Positions 1 to 11,250 are shown, counted from the stretch's first letter. The stretch is DNA of 64,000 bases from Bugulina stolonifera (GCA_935421135.1 OW285197.1:14248583-14312582), one strand, 5' to 3'. The notes: generated by a model not told the origin, from the sequence alone. Made by a program: numbers and translations.

Positions 1-164
1 CCCACTCCTATTATTTTCCCCTTCTTCCGTGCCTCTTTTAACGCATCCACCTCTTCTTTCCTCTTCTGACTGCACTCTTCTTCCTCAATAATTCCATCCA
101 TTTGTGAGTCCGTTAAGCCCGCAAATAACTCTTCTTGGTTTTGTACTATGTTGTCAGTATCCAT
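1..164 (-). CDS. N-terminus of an unrecognised acidic, lysine-rich protein (partial, runs off left edge)
   Basis: The minus strand reads an open frame from the ATG at 164-162 to the window edge, 54 codons without a stop. It starts MDTDNIVQNQEELFAGLTD and is rich in Glu, Asp and Lys. A TATAAAG motif at 253-247 (minus) and an initiator-like TCAG about 28 bases downstream place a transcription start near 225, leaving a 5' leader of about 60 bases, which supports this start codon. I do not recognise the protein. Its promoter backs onto the large inverted repeat at 305-1032, so it could belong to a mobile element as well as to a host gene. Confidence 0.45.
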   Translation of the reverse strand, partial: MDTDNIVQNQEELFAGLTDSQMDGIIEEEECSQKRKEEVDALKEARKKGKIIGV

Positions 165-246
165 TGATAATGTACTATTGTAGTAGTGTAGCTGTACAGT
201 AGTGATGTGGTGAACTTTGAATGCTGAGACTGTGATCCCACTCTCC

Positions 247-253
247 CTTTATA
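247..253 (-). promoter_or_regulatory. TATA box of the left-edge minus-strand gene
   Basis: TATAAAG on the minus strand, about 28 bases before a TCAG initiator-like site and about 85 bases before the first ATG of the open frame ending at the left edge. The position and order fit a core promoter, but no transcript evidence is available. Confidence 0.45.
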
Positions 254-304
254 CAACTGCTCATTTCTTGACTCCTCCCTTTTTTTTATCCAATCCCAAT
301 GTGA

Positions 305-1032
305 CCCGATGTGAATCCGAAGCCTTCCGATGTGAATCCGAAGCCTCCCGATGCATCCCGATGTGAATCCGAAGCCTTCCGATGCATCCCGATGTGATTC
401 CGAAGCTTCCCGATGCATCCCGATGCATCCCGATGTGAATCCGAAGCTTCCCGATGCATCCCGATGTGATTCCGAAGCTTCCCGATGCATCCCGATGTGA
501 TTCCGAAGCTTCCCGATGCATCCCGATGTGAATCCGAAGCTTCCCGATGCATCCCGATGTGATTCCGAAGCTTCCCGATGCATCCCGATGTGATTCCGAA
601 GCTTCCCGATGCATCCCGATGTGATTCCGAAGCTTCCCGATGCATCCCGATGTGATTCCGAAGCTTCCCGATGCATCCCGATGCATCCCGATGTGAATTG
701 ACACATCGGGATGCATCGGGAAGCTTCGGAATCACATCGGGATGCATCGGGATGCATCGGGAAGCTTCGGAATCACATCGGGAAGCTTCGGATTCACATC
801 GGGATGCATCGGGAAGCTTCGGAATCACATCGGGAAGCTTCGGAATCACATCGGGATGCATCGGGAGGCTTCGGATTCACATCGGGGTGCATCGGGAGGC
901 TTCGGATTCACATCGGGGTGCATCGGGAGGCTTCGGATTCACATCGGGGTGCATCGGGAGGCTTCGGATTCACATCGGGGTGCATCGGGAGGCTTCGGAT
1001 TCACATCGGGAGGCTTCGGATTCACATCGGGG
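305..1032. repeat. Giant inverted repeat built of 31-bp CATCGGG-rich units
   Basis: The left arm (305-695) is a tandem array of a roughly 31-bp unit made of CCCGATGCAT, CCCGATGTGA and TTCCGAAGCTT blocks. The right arm (702-1032) carries the reverse complement of the same units. Symmetry is about a six-base spacer at 696-701, where CCCGATGTG at 687-695 faces CACATCGGG at 702-710. The arms could form a cruciform several hundred bases long. The unit length is not a multiple of three, so every frame stays partly open and long apparent frames here are not genes. Divergent TATA promoters lie just outside both ends. Confidence 0.9.
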
Positions 1033-1048
1033 TGGGGAAATGGTTAGA

Positions 1049-1197
1049 CTCCGCCCACTGAATACTACTATTTAAGGTATAAGTTTCTCACTCTAGCAGT
1101 ATGAACAATCAGCCTCTAGTCAACAGAGTGAGAGTAAACAGAGACAGCTACCTACTAGTCAGTGCCTGATCAGAGATGTCAACAAGTAGAACATAAG
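1049..1197 (+). promoter_or_regulatory. Plus-strand TATA promoter and putative non-coding first exon
   Basis: A CCGCCC box (about 1051) is followed by TATTTAA at 1069-1075 and initiator-like TCACTC near 1089-1100. A possible first exon runs to a splice donor, AAG before GTTAGT, at about 1197. The only ATG nearby (1176) opens a frame of six codons, so any coding part must lie further downstream, where I could not find it. Evidence is by motif only. Confidence 0.3.
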
Positions 1198-1355
1198 GTT
1201 AGTGTTAAATGGAGTAATTGGCAGCAATTGTGAAGTGTTTATTGTATAAAATACTATCAAGCTAAAAAATAACTCACACCCTACTACTATATATTTTTAT
1301 AGGGAGGCTAAACAATTTAATATATTACATTATAGTCCCACCCCAGTGGAACTCG

Positions 1356-1650
1356 GAATGGGCGGCGGGCCGCTGCCTAGTCGCTTGGCCCGGTGGATAC
1401 GGGGCACCGGCGTCGCCTCCACGTGTACGGTCGGCGCCGCACGCAACGTGGGCGGACGCGGCTTGACCGCCTCAAACGATTGGTCGTTCGGGTGAGTGGG
1501 GGTTGCGGGGTGGGGAGGGTGGGCGGCGGTGGAGGAGGGGTGGCGGTGATGACGGTGATGGCGGCGGCGGCGGCGGCGGTGGTGGTGGTGGTGGTGGCGG
1601 CGGCGGCGGCGGTGGCGGTGGTGGTGGTGGCGGCGGTGGTGGTGGTGGCG

Positions 1651-1681
<31 letters not shown>

Positions 1682-1860
1682 TGGTGAGGGCGGTGGTGGT
1701 GGCGGCGGCGACGGCGGTGGTGAGGGCGGCGGTGGCGGCGGCGGCGACGGCGCGGACGGGACGAGGGCGGTGGCGGGGAGGAGGGAGGAGTGGGAGGTGG
1801 GGGAGGGGGAGGGGAGGAGGGTGGGAAGGAGGAAGGGAAGGGGTCGTGGCCGGGTTCGGG
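1356..1860. other. GC-rich, CpG-rich island with GGN-repeat run
   Basis: Base composition jumps from AT-rich to very GC-rich. 1356-1500 is mixed-sequence and CpG-rich. About 1540-1750 is a run of GGC/GGT/GGA triplets, open in several frames (poly-Gly on plus, poly-Ala/Thr on minus), and 1760-1860 is purine-rich. No frame shows non-repetitive protein character. It looks like a CpG island with an expanded triplet tract, probably promoter-associated given the CCAAT boxes at 1885-1988. Confidence 0.6.
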
Positions 1861-1884
1861 GTCAAGTGTGCAAATGTTTTTCGA

Positions 1885-1988
1885 CCAATCAGAAGGGGGG
1901 ATTTTGGGGTGACCTTGGCAAGGTCGTGTGCAAAATTTTTGTGCTCTTCTGTGATTGGTTGAAATCGGAAATACCGGCTTGTGATTGG
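1885..1988. promoter_or_regulatory. Three CCAAT boxes (NF-Y type)
   Basis: CCAAT at 1885-1889 on plus and ATTGG at 1954-1958 and 1984-1988. The last two lie in a repeated GTGATTGGTTGAAA context exactly 30 bases apart. Multiple CCAAT boxes at about this spacing next to a CpG island are typical of NF-Y-driven animal promoters. I could not decide which gene it serves; POFUT1 ends on its right in the other direction. Confidence 0.4.
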
Positions 1989-2240
1989 TTGAAAACAGGG
2001 GTCAATGAGTGCGTGTCTGTCTAGAAGTGCACTGACTATACTACTAATATGAGATACGACAAGAGTTTTCAGCAAGTTGATGTGAAGAATATGAACTGTA
2101 AACAGCTTGTATACATGACATAGCTCGTATAAAATCTACATGTAGAGGTAGCAGTAGTTGACTGATAATAATCATACCAAGAGAAGAATGCCAGAAGAGA
2201 TCAGTTGTACTAAGAGCAGCACCAGCAATTATGTAGACTA

Positions 2241-5200
2241 TCACAGTTCATCTTTAGCATGGGGAGAGAATCCCCAGAAACTTGTATATAAACCCTTCAC
2301 TCTGCGCTCTCTTGCTGCGAAGGCAGAGAATGTGGATATACAGTTACCAATGTAGTGATCTGATTGGGCTAGAATAGCTAGGTCAACATGTGGATCATCT
2401 TCTGATAGCCAATGATATGACACCTGGAAGAGGAGAAGTTAATCAAGTTTTTTACATACACCTGATACCCTGTACTAATATACCTGTTGTATAACACAGT
2501 AACACCTGTATATACTTGATGTATAACACAGTAACACCTGTATATACCTGATGTATAACATAGTAAAACCTGTATATACCTGATGTATAACATAGCAACA
2601 TCTGTATATATCTGATGTATAACATAGTAACACCTGTATATATCGGATGTATAACACAGTAACACCTGTATATACCTGATGTATAACACAGTAACACCTG
2701 CATATACCTGATGTATAACACAGTAACACCTGTATATACCTGATGTATAACATAGTAACACCTGTATATACCTGATGTATAACACAGTAACACCTGTATA
2801 TACCTGATGTATAACATAGTAACGCCTGTATATACCTGATGTATAACATAGTAACACCTGTATATACCTGATGTATAACATAGTAACACCTGTATATACC
2901 TGATGTATAACACAGTAACACCTGTATATACCTGATGTATAACATAGTAACACCTGTATATACCTGATGTATAACACAGTAACACCTGTATATACCTGAT
3001 GTGTAACACAGTAACACCTGTATATACCTGATGTATAACACAGTAACACCTGTATATACCTGATGTATAACATAGTAACACCTGTATATACCTGATGTGT
3101 GGTGTTCTACAAGCATTCAAATATAAGTAGAACAATACTTACATGTAGACAGCTGTATAATAGCATACAAGTATTGTAGGCATTAGCTAGTAGCTACATG
3201 TATACAAGAACTGATACCACATGAATACTGATTGGATATGTAAACAACCAATCAACAGTTACCTTGCTCAATGCATCACATGTATAACAACCCTCTTCCA
3301 AAACTCAAACATGTTTCCAACTTGGAGTTGCATTCCCTTTAATACCCTGAAAGCCTTACTATTGTACTCAGGCGTTTTCAAAATTAAGACTAGAAACTAG
3401 TATACCAATTCCTATTGACTGTTCACCTAATTCTGAGGGCAAGGAAACCCCTTTCTATTGGCTGTTGACTGTCCACCTAATTTTGAAGGCAAGGAAACCC
3501 CTTCCTATTGGCTGTTCACCCAATTCTGAAGGCATGACAAGTCTACTACACCCATTGCCATCATTAACTTTGCCCAAAGATTGCAACATGTACTGCATAC
3601 AGTACATTGTATGTTAGCAGCACAAGCTACACATTATATACTTACTGACAACTTATCCAAGGCAGCTGTGATGTCAAGGTCATATTTTTGGTGATCTCTG
3701 GCCAGATACACACTCTTAGCTTTATACTTCTCTACCAGACTAGATAGCTGAGCTACCACAGTGTCTATATTTGGCATACACATCACCTGCAAGCATAATT
3801 ACCGAGGTGGGACATCACCTGAGCCACCCTTTAATAATCACAGTGGTGAGTAAAGAACTGAGTTTATAGTGACTGTCCAGGGTGGACTGACCATGGGACA
3901 GTACTCCTATTAGTATATTTATTGCCAACGTGACTCCTATTAGTATATTTATTGCCAACGTGACTCCTATTAGTATATTTATTGCCAACGTGACTCCTAT
4001 TAGTATATTTATTGCCAATCGTTTCACAATGTTGGCTGATTGGAGGTGAAGGGTTTTACATGGGGCAGAATACACCAATAAGGAGAGAGCACAACCATGA
4101 ATATACCAATAAGGAGAGAGCACCAACCTGGGTCAGCCTGCCATACTCAAACTTCTCTCCTAGACACTGAGCAGAAGCAAATAGATGTGCCTTCCCCCTG
4201 CTGTCAATGTGTCTACACACATTGCTCTAGAACAAGATAGTAATTTATATACTGACTAGATGGTAGGTTCAAAGGCTCTGCAATGCAAAACATTTAAAGT
4301 AGACACACACATCCAATATAATAAGTATATGAATAATACAAACCCAATCAGAACCAATTCTGAGGTGGGCTCCAATGAAAGGTCTGGGCAGGTGCTTGCT
4401 TATAATCGACTGAGCATTGTAAGAAATATTGTCAGACCATACAAGGTGCTTGTGTAGCTTAGCATCTTCATAGGACACTGGGAAGTTGGCAGGGGCACCT
4501 GTGAAGGCCATCACCGGCCACTTATTGGCTGGATACCTGAGTGTAAACAGCGAGTCACAGGTTATCTAGTTTAGTACACATGCACCCAGACTATAACTAA
4601 ATGTGCAGCTAAATGGAATAGACAGCAACATATAACGGACCCTACAAACAAACACATGCACAAGTTCAATCTAGTAAGAGTGACTACTAGATATATGTAC
4701 CTTATAACTTCAATCTAGTGAGAGTGACTGCTAGATATATGTACCTTATAACTTTAATCTAATAAGAGTGACTGCTAGATATATTATGTACCTTATAACT
4801 TTAATCTAATAAGAGTGACTGCTAGATATATTATGTACCTTATAACTTTAATCTAATAAGAGTGACTGCTAGATATATGTACCTTATAACTTTAATCTAA
4901 TAAGAGTGACTGCTAGATATATGTACCTTATAACTGTAATCTAGTGAGATTGACTGCTAGATATATGTACCTTATAACTTCAATCTAGTGAGATTGACTG
5001 CTAGATATATGTACCTTATAACTTTAATCTAGTGAGAGTGACTATTAGATATATGTACCTTATAACTTTAATCTAATAAGAGTGACTGCTAGATATATGT
5101 ACCTTACAACTTCAATCTAGTGAGAGTGACTATTAGATATATGTACCTTACAACTTCAATCTAGTGAGAGTGACTACTAGATATATGTACCTTATAACTT

Positions 5201-8200
5201 TAATCTAGTGAGAGTGACTATTAGATATATGTACCTTATAACTGTAATCTAGTGAGAGTGACTATTAGATATATGTACCTTACAACTTCAATCTAGTGAG
5301 AGTGACTACTAGATATATGTACCTTATAACTTTAATCTAGTGAGAGTGACTGCTAGATATATGTACCTTATAACTGTAATCTAGTGAGAGTGACTATTAG
5401 ATATATGTACCTTACAACTTCAATCTAGTGAGAGTGACTACTAGATATATGTACCTTATAACTGTAATCTAGTGAGAGTGACTACTAGATATATGTACCT
5501 TATAACTTTAATCTAATAAGAGTGACTGCTAGATATATGTACCTTACAACTTCAATCTAGTGAGAGTGACTATTAGATATATGTACCTTACAACTTCAAT
5601 CTAGTGAGAGTGACTACTAGATATATGTACCTTATAACTTTAATCTAGTGAGAGTGACTATTAGATATATGTACCTTACAACTTCAATCTAGTGAGAGTG
5701 ACTACTAGATATATGTACCTTATAACTTTAATCTAGTGAGAGTGACTGCTAGATATATGTACCTTATAACTGTAATCTAGTGAGAGTGACTATTAGATAT
5801 ATGTACCTTACAACTTCAATCTAGTGAGAGTGACTACTAGATATATGTACCTTATAACTGTAATCTAGTGAGAGTGACTATTAGATATATGTACCTTACA
5901 ACTTCAATCTAGTGAGAGTGACTACTAGATATATGTACCTTATAACTGTAATCTAGTGAGAGTGACTGCTAGATATATGTACCTTATAACTTTAATCTAG
6001 TGAGAGTGACTGCTAGATATATGTACCTTACAACTTTAATCTAGTGAGAGTGACTACTAGATATATGTACCTTATAACTTTAATCTAGTGAGAGTGACTA
6101 CTAGATATATGTACCTTACAACTTTAATCTAGTGAGAGTGACTACTAGATATATGTACCTTATAACTTTAATCTAGTGAGAGTGACTATTAGATATATGT
6201 ACCTTATAACTTCAATCTAGTGAGAGTGACTATTAGATATATGTACCTTACAACTTCAATCTAGTGAGAGTGACTATTAGATATATGTACCTTATAACTT
6301 TAATCTAGTGAGAGTGACTATTAGATATATGTACCTTACAACTTCAATCTAGTGAGAGTGACTATTAGATATATGTACCTTACAACTTCAATCTAGTGAG
6401 AGTGACTACTAGATATATGTACCTTATAACTTTAATCTAGTGAGAGTGACTACTAGATATATGTACCTTATAACTTTAATCTAGTGAGAGTGACTACTAG
6501 ATATATGTACCTTATAACTGTAATCTAATAAGAGTGACTACTAGATATATGTACCTTATAACTTCAATCTAGTGAGATTGACTGCTAGATATATGTACCT
6601 TATAACTTTAATCTAGTGAGAGTGACTATTAGATATATGTACCTTATAACTGTAATCTAGTGAGAGTGACTACTAGATATATGTACCTTACAACTTCAAT
6701 CTAGTGAGAGTGACTACTAGATATATGTACCTTATAACTGTAATCTAATAAGAGTGACTACTAGATATATGTACCTTATAACTTTAATCTAGTGAGAGTG
6801 ACTACTAGATATATGTACCTTATAACTTTAATCTAGTGAGAGTGACTACTAGATATATGTACCTTACAACTTTAATCTAGTGAGAGTGACTACTAGATAT
6901 ATGTACCTTATAACTTTAATCTAGTGAGAGTGACTATTAGATATATGTACCTTATAACTTCAATCTAGTGAGAGTGACTATTAGATATATGTACCTTACA
7001 ACTTCAATCTAGTGAGAGTGACTATTAGATATATGTACCTTATAACTTTAATCTAGTGAGAGTGACTATTAGATATATGTACCTTACAACTTCAATCTAG
7101 TGAGAGTGACTATTAGATATATGTACCTTATAACTGTAATCTAATAAGAGTGACTATTAGATATATGTACCTTACAACTTCAATCTAGTGAGAGTGACTA
7201 CTAGATATATGTACCTTATAACTTTAATCTAGTGAGAGTGACTACTAGATATATGTACCTTATAACTTTAATCTAGTGAGAGTGACTACTAGATATATGT
7301 ACCTTATAACTGTAATCTAATAAGAGTGACTACTAGATATATGTACCTTATAACTTCAATCTAGTGAGAGTGACTGCTAGATATATGTACCTTATAACTG
7401 TAATCTAGTGAGAGTGACTATTAGATATATGTACCTTATAACTTCAATCTAGTGAGAGTGACTACTAGATATATGTACCTTATAACTGTAATCTAATAAG
7501 AGTGACTACTAGATATATGTACCTTACAACTTCAATCTAGTGAGAGTGACTACTAGATATATGTACCTTATAACTTTAATCTAATAAGAGTGACTACTAG
7601 ATATATGTACCTTATAACTTCAATCTAGTGAGAGTGACTACTAGATATATGTACCTTACAACTTCAATCTAGTGAGAGTGACTATTAGATATATGTACCT
7701 TACAACTTCAATCTAGTGAGAGTGACTACTAGATATATGTACCTTATAACTGTAATCTAATAAGAGTGACTACTAGATATATGTACCTTATAACTTCAAT
7801 CTAGTGAGATTGACTGCTAGATATATGTACCTTATAACTTTAATCTAGTTAGAGTGACTATTAGATATATGTACCTTATAACTGTAATCTAGTGAGAGTG
7901 ACTACTAGATATATGTACCTTATAACTTTAATCTAGTGAGAGTGACTGCTAGACATAGACATCTCAGTTAGAATAAACAACATTAGAAACATTGGTGTAT
8001 CTGAGTATAAAGTTGAGGAGGATGAGAAGTATACCTCGATCTCCACGTCTCCCAGTCGGTAGGATAGTAGGAGAGTGGTTTGTAGAATTCACTGTAGTCA
8101 AAGTCCACCCCGAAGGCTTCCCAGAATGGACCAAATGGGTTACCATCTTTAGCATTGCATGAGTCGGGTTCACTAGCCTCAAACATTGACCTTGGACCAT

Positions 8201-10370
8201 GGCAGAATACTACAACAATAGTATACATTATATTAGTAGTGCAGGTAACACAATATCCATCATATTAGTAGTGTAGGTAACCTAGTTTGGACAGACAATG
8301 AGCATAACCCAGCTGCTGTGTTGTGCCGTTGGTGTATATAAATAATACGCTGTCATAACATAAATTATTTAACTGATGTGAGACTGTATTACATGCTATA
8401 CGATGCAATGAACAGGAGTTAAGATACATACATGTTGAAGTTGTCCTCTCACAATATTAGCTAGGACAAGAGCAGATAACTCTCAAAGACAAGCTAACAT
8501 ATGTACAAACTACAATGCAGTAGTGAGTACATGCGGTGTATAGTAGCATACACGACTGGTAGCGTACACGACTAGTAGCGTACACGACTAGTAGCGTACA
8601 CGACTAGTAGCGTACACGACTAGTAGCGTACACGACTAGTAGCGTACACGACTGGTAGCGTGTACTACTGGTAGTGTACAACTGACCTGTGCGATTACCA
8701 GCAGGCCAAACATATTCAGATATCTTATCCATAAACTGTTGCATTAACACCACTCTATGGAACTCAAGCAAAGGCTTCACCTTGAAGTACGTGTCAAATG
8801 GGATCTGTACCTGTGGACAGTGGTAGTATGGTAACAACTATGGTACAGTGGGGACAGTGGTAGTATAACTACCGTATGGTAACAGCTATGGTACAGTGTG
8901 GATAGTGGTAGTATAACTACTGTATGGTAACAGCTATGGTACAGTGTGGAAAGTGGTAGTATAACTACTGTATGGTAACAGCTATGGTACAGTGTGGATA
9001 ATGGTAGTATAACTACTGTGTGGTAACAGTGTGGACAGTGGTAGTATAACTACTGTGTAGGAACAGTGTGGACAGTGGTAGTATAACTACTGTATGGTAA
9101 CAGTGTGGATAGTGGTAGTATAACTACTGTATGGTAACAGTGTGGACAGTGGTAGTATAACTACTGTATGGTAACAGCTATGGTACAGTGTGGATAGTGG
9201 TAGTATAACTACTGTATGGTAACAGCTATGGTACAGTGTGGAAAGTGGTAGTATAACTACTGTATGGTAACAGCAATGGTACAGTGTGGATAATGGTAGT
9301 ATAACTACTGTGTGGTAACAGTGTGGACAGTGGTAGTATAACTACTGTGTGGGAACAGTGTGGACAGTGGTAGTATAACTACTGTATGGTAACACTGTGG
9401 ATAGTGGTAGTATAACTACTGTATGGTAACAGTGTGGACAGTGGTAGTATAACTACTGTATGGTAACAGTGTGGACAGTGGTAGTATAACTACTGTATGG
9501 TAACAGTGCTATGGTACTATTACTAACCCCAATAGTTGGGCTATTTCAATACTATAAGTTGGGTACAAGGTTACGCGACTTCCTCAATAGACTGTAGGCT
9601 ACATGATAGGAGTATTGACTGTACTTGGTAGTGGTATTAACAGTACTTGGTAGGGGTATTGACTGTACTTGGTAGGGGTATTGACTGTACTTGGTAGGGG
9701 TATTGACTGTACTTCGTAGGGGTATTGACTGTGCTTGGTAGGGGTATTGACTGTAGTTGGTAGAGGTGTTGACCGTACTTGGTCGGGGTATTGACTGTAC
9801 TTGGTAGGGGTATTGACTGAACATGGTAGGGGTATTGACTGTACATGGTAGGGGTATTGACTGTACATAGTAGGGGTATTGACTGTACATAATGAGGGTG
9901 ATAGTGCACTTACCGAGGTAGCAATACCTGCTCGGTGATACTCCACCCAATGAGGCAGTACTAGCGTTCTATTGAGTGCTTTAGCAAATCTAAGTGACCC
10001 TAGAAATTGGTCCGCTTGATTACCAAACCTGCCTACAACAGATAACCATGTTCACTACATATCTACTCTCATTGGTTATGTTCACCATATATCTGCTCTC
10101 ATTGGTTACATTCACTATGCATCTACTCGTATTGGTTATGTTCACTATATATCTACTCTCATTGGTTATGTTCACCATATATCTACTCTCATTGGTTATG
10201 TTCATGTTGCCTACTCATAGTTAGTTTATCTCAAAAAAGAAGATTCTAATAACGAGACAGTTTAACTTACCCATGCAAGGACAAAACAATATGTAACCAT
10301 TTTGGTCGAGTTGAACTCCCTGAATTGAAGGTGCAAACAGAGCAAGTAACAACACAACCACGAGATGCAT
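2241..10370 (-). CDS. POFUT1: GDP-fucose protein O-fucosyltransferase 1, eight coding exons
   Basis: ER enzyme that transfers fucose from GDP-fucose to Ser/Thr in EGF repeats of Notch-type proteins. Exons (minus): 10271-10370, 9914-10032, 8687-8810, 8035-8209, 4344-4536, 4128-4226, 3646-3786, 2241-2423. All join in phase to give 377 residues, close to the 388 of human POFUT1. Seen in the translation: signal peptide (about 1-18), RFGNQADQF (35-43), GNPFGPFW in exon 4, HLRIGSDW (230-237, with the GDP-fucose-binding Arg at 232), [10 protein letters not shown] (343-352), and C-terminal KDEL (374-377). Eight cysteines (30, 32, 117, 132, 241, 258, 273, 345) could form the four family disulfides; NRT glycosylation sites are at 54 and 112. 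The exon 5 donor (GTTTGT) is weak. The start is the ATG that opens the signal peptide. Introns 1-4, 6 and 7 carry tandem arrays. No frameshift or stop was found. Confidence 0.95.
2474..3096. repeat. 32-bp minisatellite in POFUT1 intron 7
   Basis: About 19 copies of a 32-bp unit (GTATAACACAGTAACACCTG plus TATATACCTGAT), with C/T variation at the CACAG/CATAG position. On the coding (minus) strand each unit contains CAG-GTATAT and ACAG-GTGTTAC, which resemble splice junctions. The array ends about 45 bases from the exon 8 acceptor. The unit length makes all minus frames read through, giving spurious long open frames. Confidence 0.9.
3408..3535. repeat. Short tandem repeat, about 3 copies, POFUT1 intron 7
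   Basis: Three imperfect copies of a roughly 40-50 base unit containing CTATTGGCTGT, CACCTAATT and GGCAAGGAAACCCCTT. The rest of the intron (3097-3645) shows no other feature. Confidence 0.65.
3895..4018. repeat. 30-bp minisatellite in POFUT1 intron 6
   Basis: About four nearly identical copies of a 30-bp unit, TGACTCCTATTAGTATATTT followed by ATTGCCAACG, between exons 7 and 6. Confidence 0.9.
4655..7955. repeat. 44-bp minisatellite filling POFUT1 intron 4
   Basis: About 75 copies of a 44-bp unit (TAGATATATGTACCTTATAA, then CTTTAATCTAGTGAGAGTGACTAC) make up nearly all of the 3.5-kb intron between exons 4 and 5. Units differ at a few fixed positions (TTATAAC/TTACAAC, TTTAATC/TTCAATC/TGTAATC, CTAGTGAG/CTAATAAG, GACTAC/GACTAT/GACTGC), and runs of the same variant order recur, so multi-unit blocks have been copied. 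A few early units have a 3-base ATT insertion (about 4782 and 4830). Confidence 0.95.
8537..8672. repeat. 18-bp repeat in POFUT1 intron 3
   Basis: About eight copies of GTAGCGTACACGACTAGT beginning within 20-30 bases of the exon 3 donor at 8686. The remainder of the intron is plain AT-rich sequence. Confidence 0.85.
8811..9512. repeat. 37-bp-class minisatellite in POFUT1 intron 2, next to the exon 3 acceptor
   Basis: Around 17 copies of units built from GTGGTAGTATAACTACTGTA, TGGTAACAG and CAGTGTGGA, some with an inserted CTATGGTACAG block. On the coding strand the unit contains ACTACCACTGTCCACA, the same string that forms the real exon 3 acceptor at 8811-8825. The array therefore includes or derives from the splice site itself. 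Confidence 0.9.
9608..9893. repeat. 22/23-bp minisatellite in POFUT1 intron 2, next to the exon 2 donor
   Basis: About twelve copies of GGTATTGACTGTACTTGGTA plus GG, with TTGG/ATGG/ATAG variants. It begins about 20 bases inside the intron from the exon 2 donor at 9913. Confidence 0.9.
10047..10205. repeat. 30-bp repeat in POFUT1 intron 1, next to the exon 2 acceptor
   Basis: About five copies of TTGGTTATGTTCACCATATA TCTACTCTCA, ending within 15 bases of the exon 2 acceptor (10033). Intron 1 is only about 240 bases and is mostly array. Confidence 0.85.
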
Positions 10371-11095
10371 CCCTTCCGCTGTAGCTGGTCTACAGTCAAA
10401 TGTGAGAGTAAGATATATGTAGCCCACCTCACTCTGAGGATCACTACTAACAGAGAGGATTACTACTTACAACTTGATCTCTGAATTCAACATGGAATAT
10501 TTGGTCACCTGACATCTTTACCAACTGCTATCATTGCAAACAGGACTGGCTAGCTGAATGACTAGCAAATCCTACTCAACTAAAGTCCCTTATGGTTTCA
10601 CTAATATGTAGCCATTAACCCTTTCCGTATAGGCTAATTGATGCGCAATGTAGTCTCTGACTGCTCACAGACAAACTCCTTGCTAAAAATACATTATACA
10701 TGTAGGCCTATAGGCTAATGCAATCTGCCATCTAGTTTCATAATGACATGCACCTAGTAATGTGTATAACAAGCTGCTTCCCAATGGTAATTGTGAGGAA
10801 TTATTACCTAGCCCAACAACAATGCAAGGCAACCTCATAGTAGATAGCTAACGGCACTACATTCAGAAGTTATCTTTAGTGACAATACAAGGAAATACAC
10901 CTTAGATTACAGAGAGAAAAGAATTTTTTAGCGTTTTCAGAGTTTTTCTTTTGTCAAAATCATTAGGCCTACATATGTGTGCAGCAAGAAAAACTGAGGA
11001 GCAGTGCTCATAATTAGCTTTTAAGTCAAACACCAAAAATTATCTGCTAGGAAAGTGCATCTGATTTTAAATGGTAGTGATTTGTAATGTAAATG
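10371..11095. other. Presumed POFUT1 upstream region, no clear promoter
   Basis: On the minus strand a possible 5' UTR splice acceptor (GACTGTAG) lies 20-30 bases before the POFUT1 ATG, so a non-coding first exon could sit upstream. No convincing TATA or CpG island was seen. No coding frame was recognised here. Confidence 0.3.
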
Positions 11096-11250
11096 TCCGG
11101 GTGGTGTAGTTAGTAGCATAAATGCTCATCAATCGAGAAGTTGCGAGTTCAAACCTTGTGTCGTTTCTGGTAAAAGGTCTTCAGCAAGTTATTCACCCTA
11201 AAACTGCTGCACTTGCTTGGATCAGGGCATATAAATAATACAGGAATTGC
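11096..11250 (+). mobile_element. Degenerate tRNA-derived SINE
   Basis: A tRNA-like head has a B-box-like GAGTTCAAACC at 11145-11155. The downstream AAAAGGTCTTCAGCAAG matches the body of the SINE at 45703-45930 (AAAAGGCCTTCAGCAAG), so it is an older, diverged copy of that family. Confidence 0.65.

Noticed and set aside
146..1075. Several long open frames on both strands over the CATCGGG arrays
   Set aside because: Unit length of 31 bases cycles through all frames with few stops; the proteins are only repeated words and no promoter or splice logic supports them.
1356..1500. Possible ribosomal DNA in the GC-rich block
   Set aside because: High GC and CpG content suggested it, but I could not recognise any conserved rRNA stretch.
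1377..2075. Poly-Gly and poly-Ala/Thr proteins in the GC island
   Set aside because: They are translations of a GGN run on either strand; nothing non-repetitive supports coding.
2474..7955. Arrays considered as CRISPR
   Set aside because: Units are contiguous with no unique spacers, lie in introns of an animal gene, and no cas genes are present.
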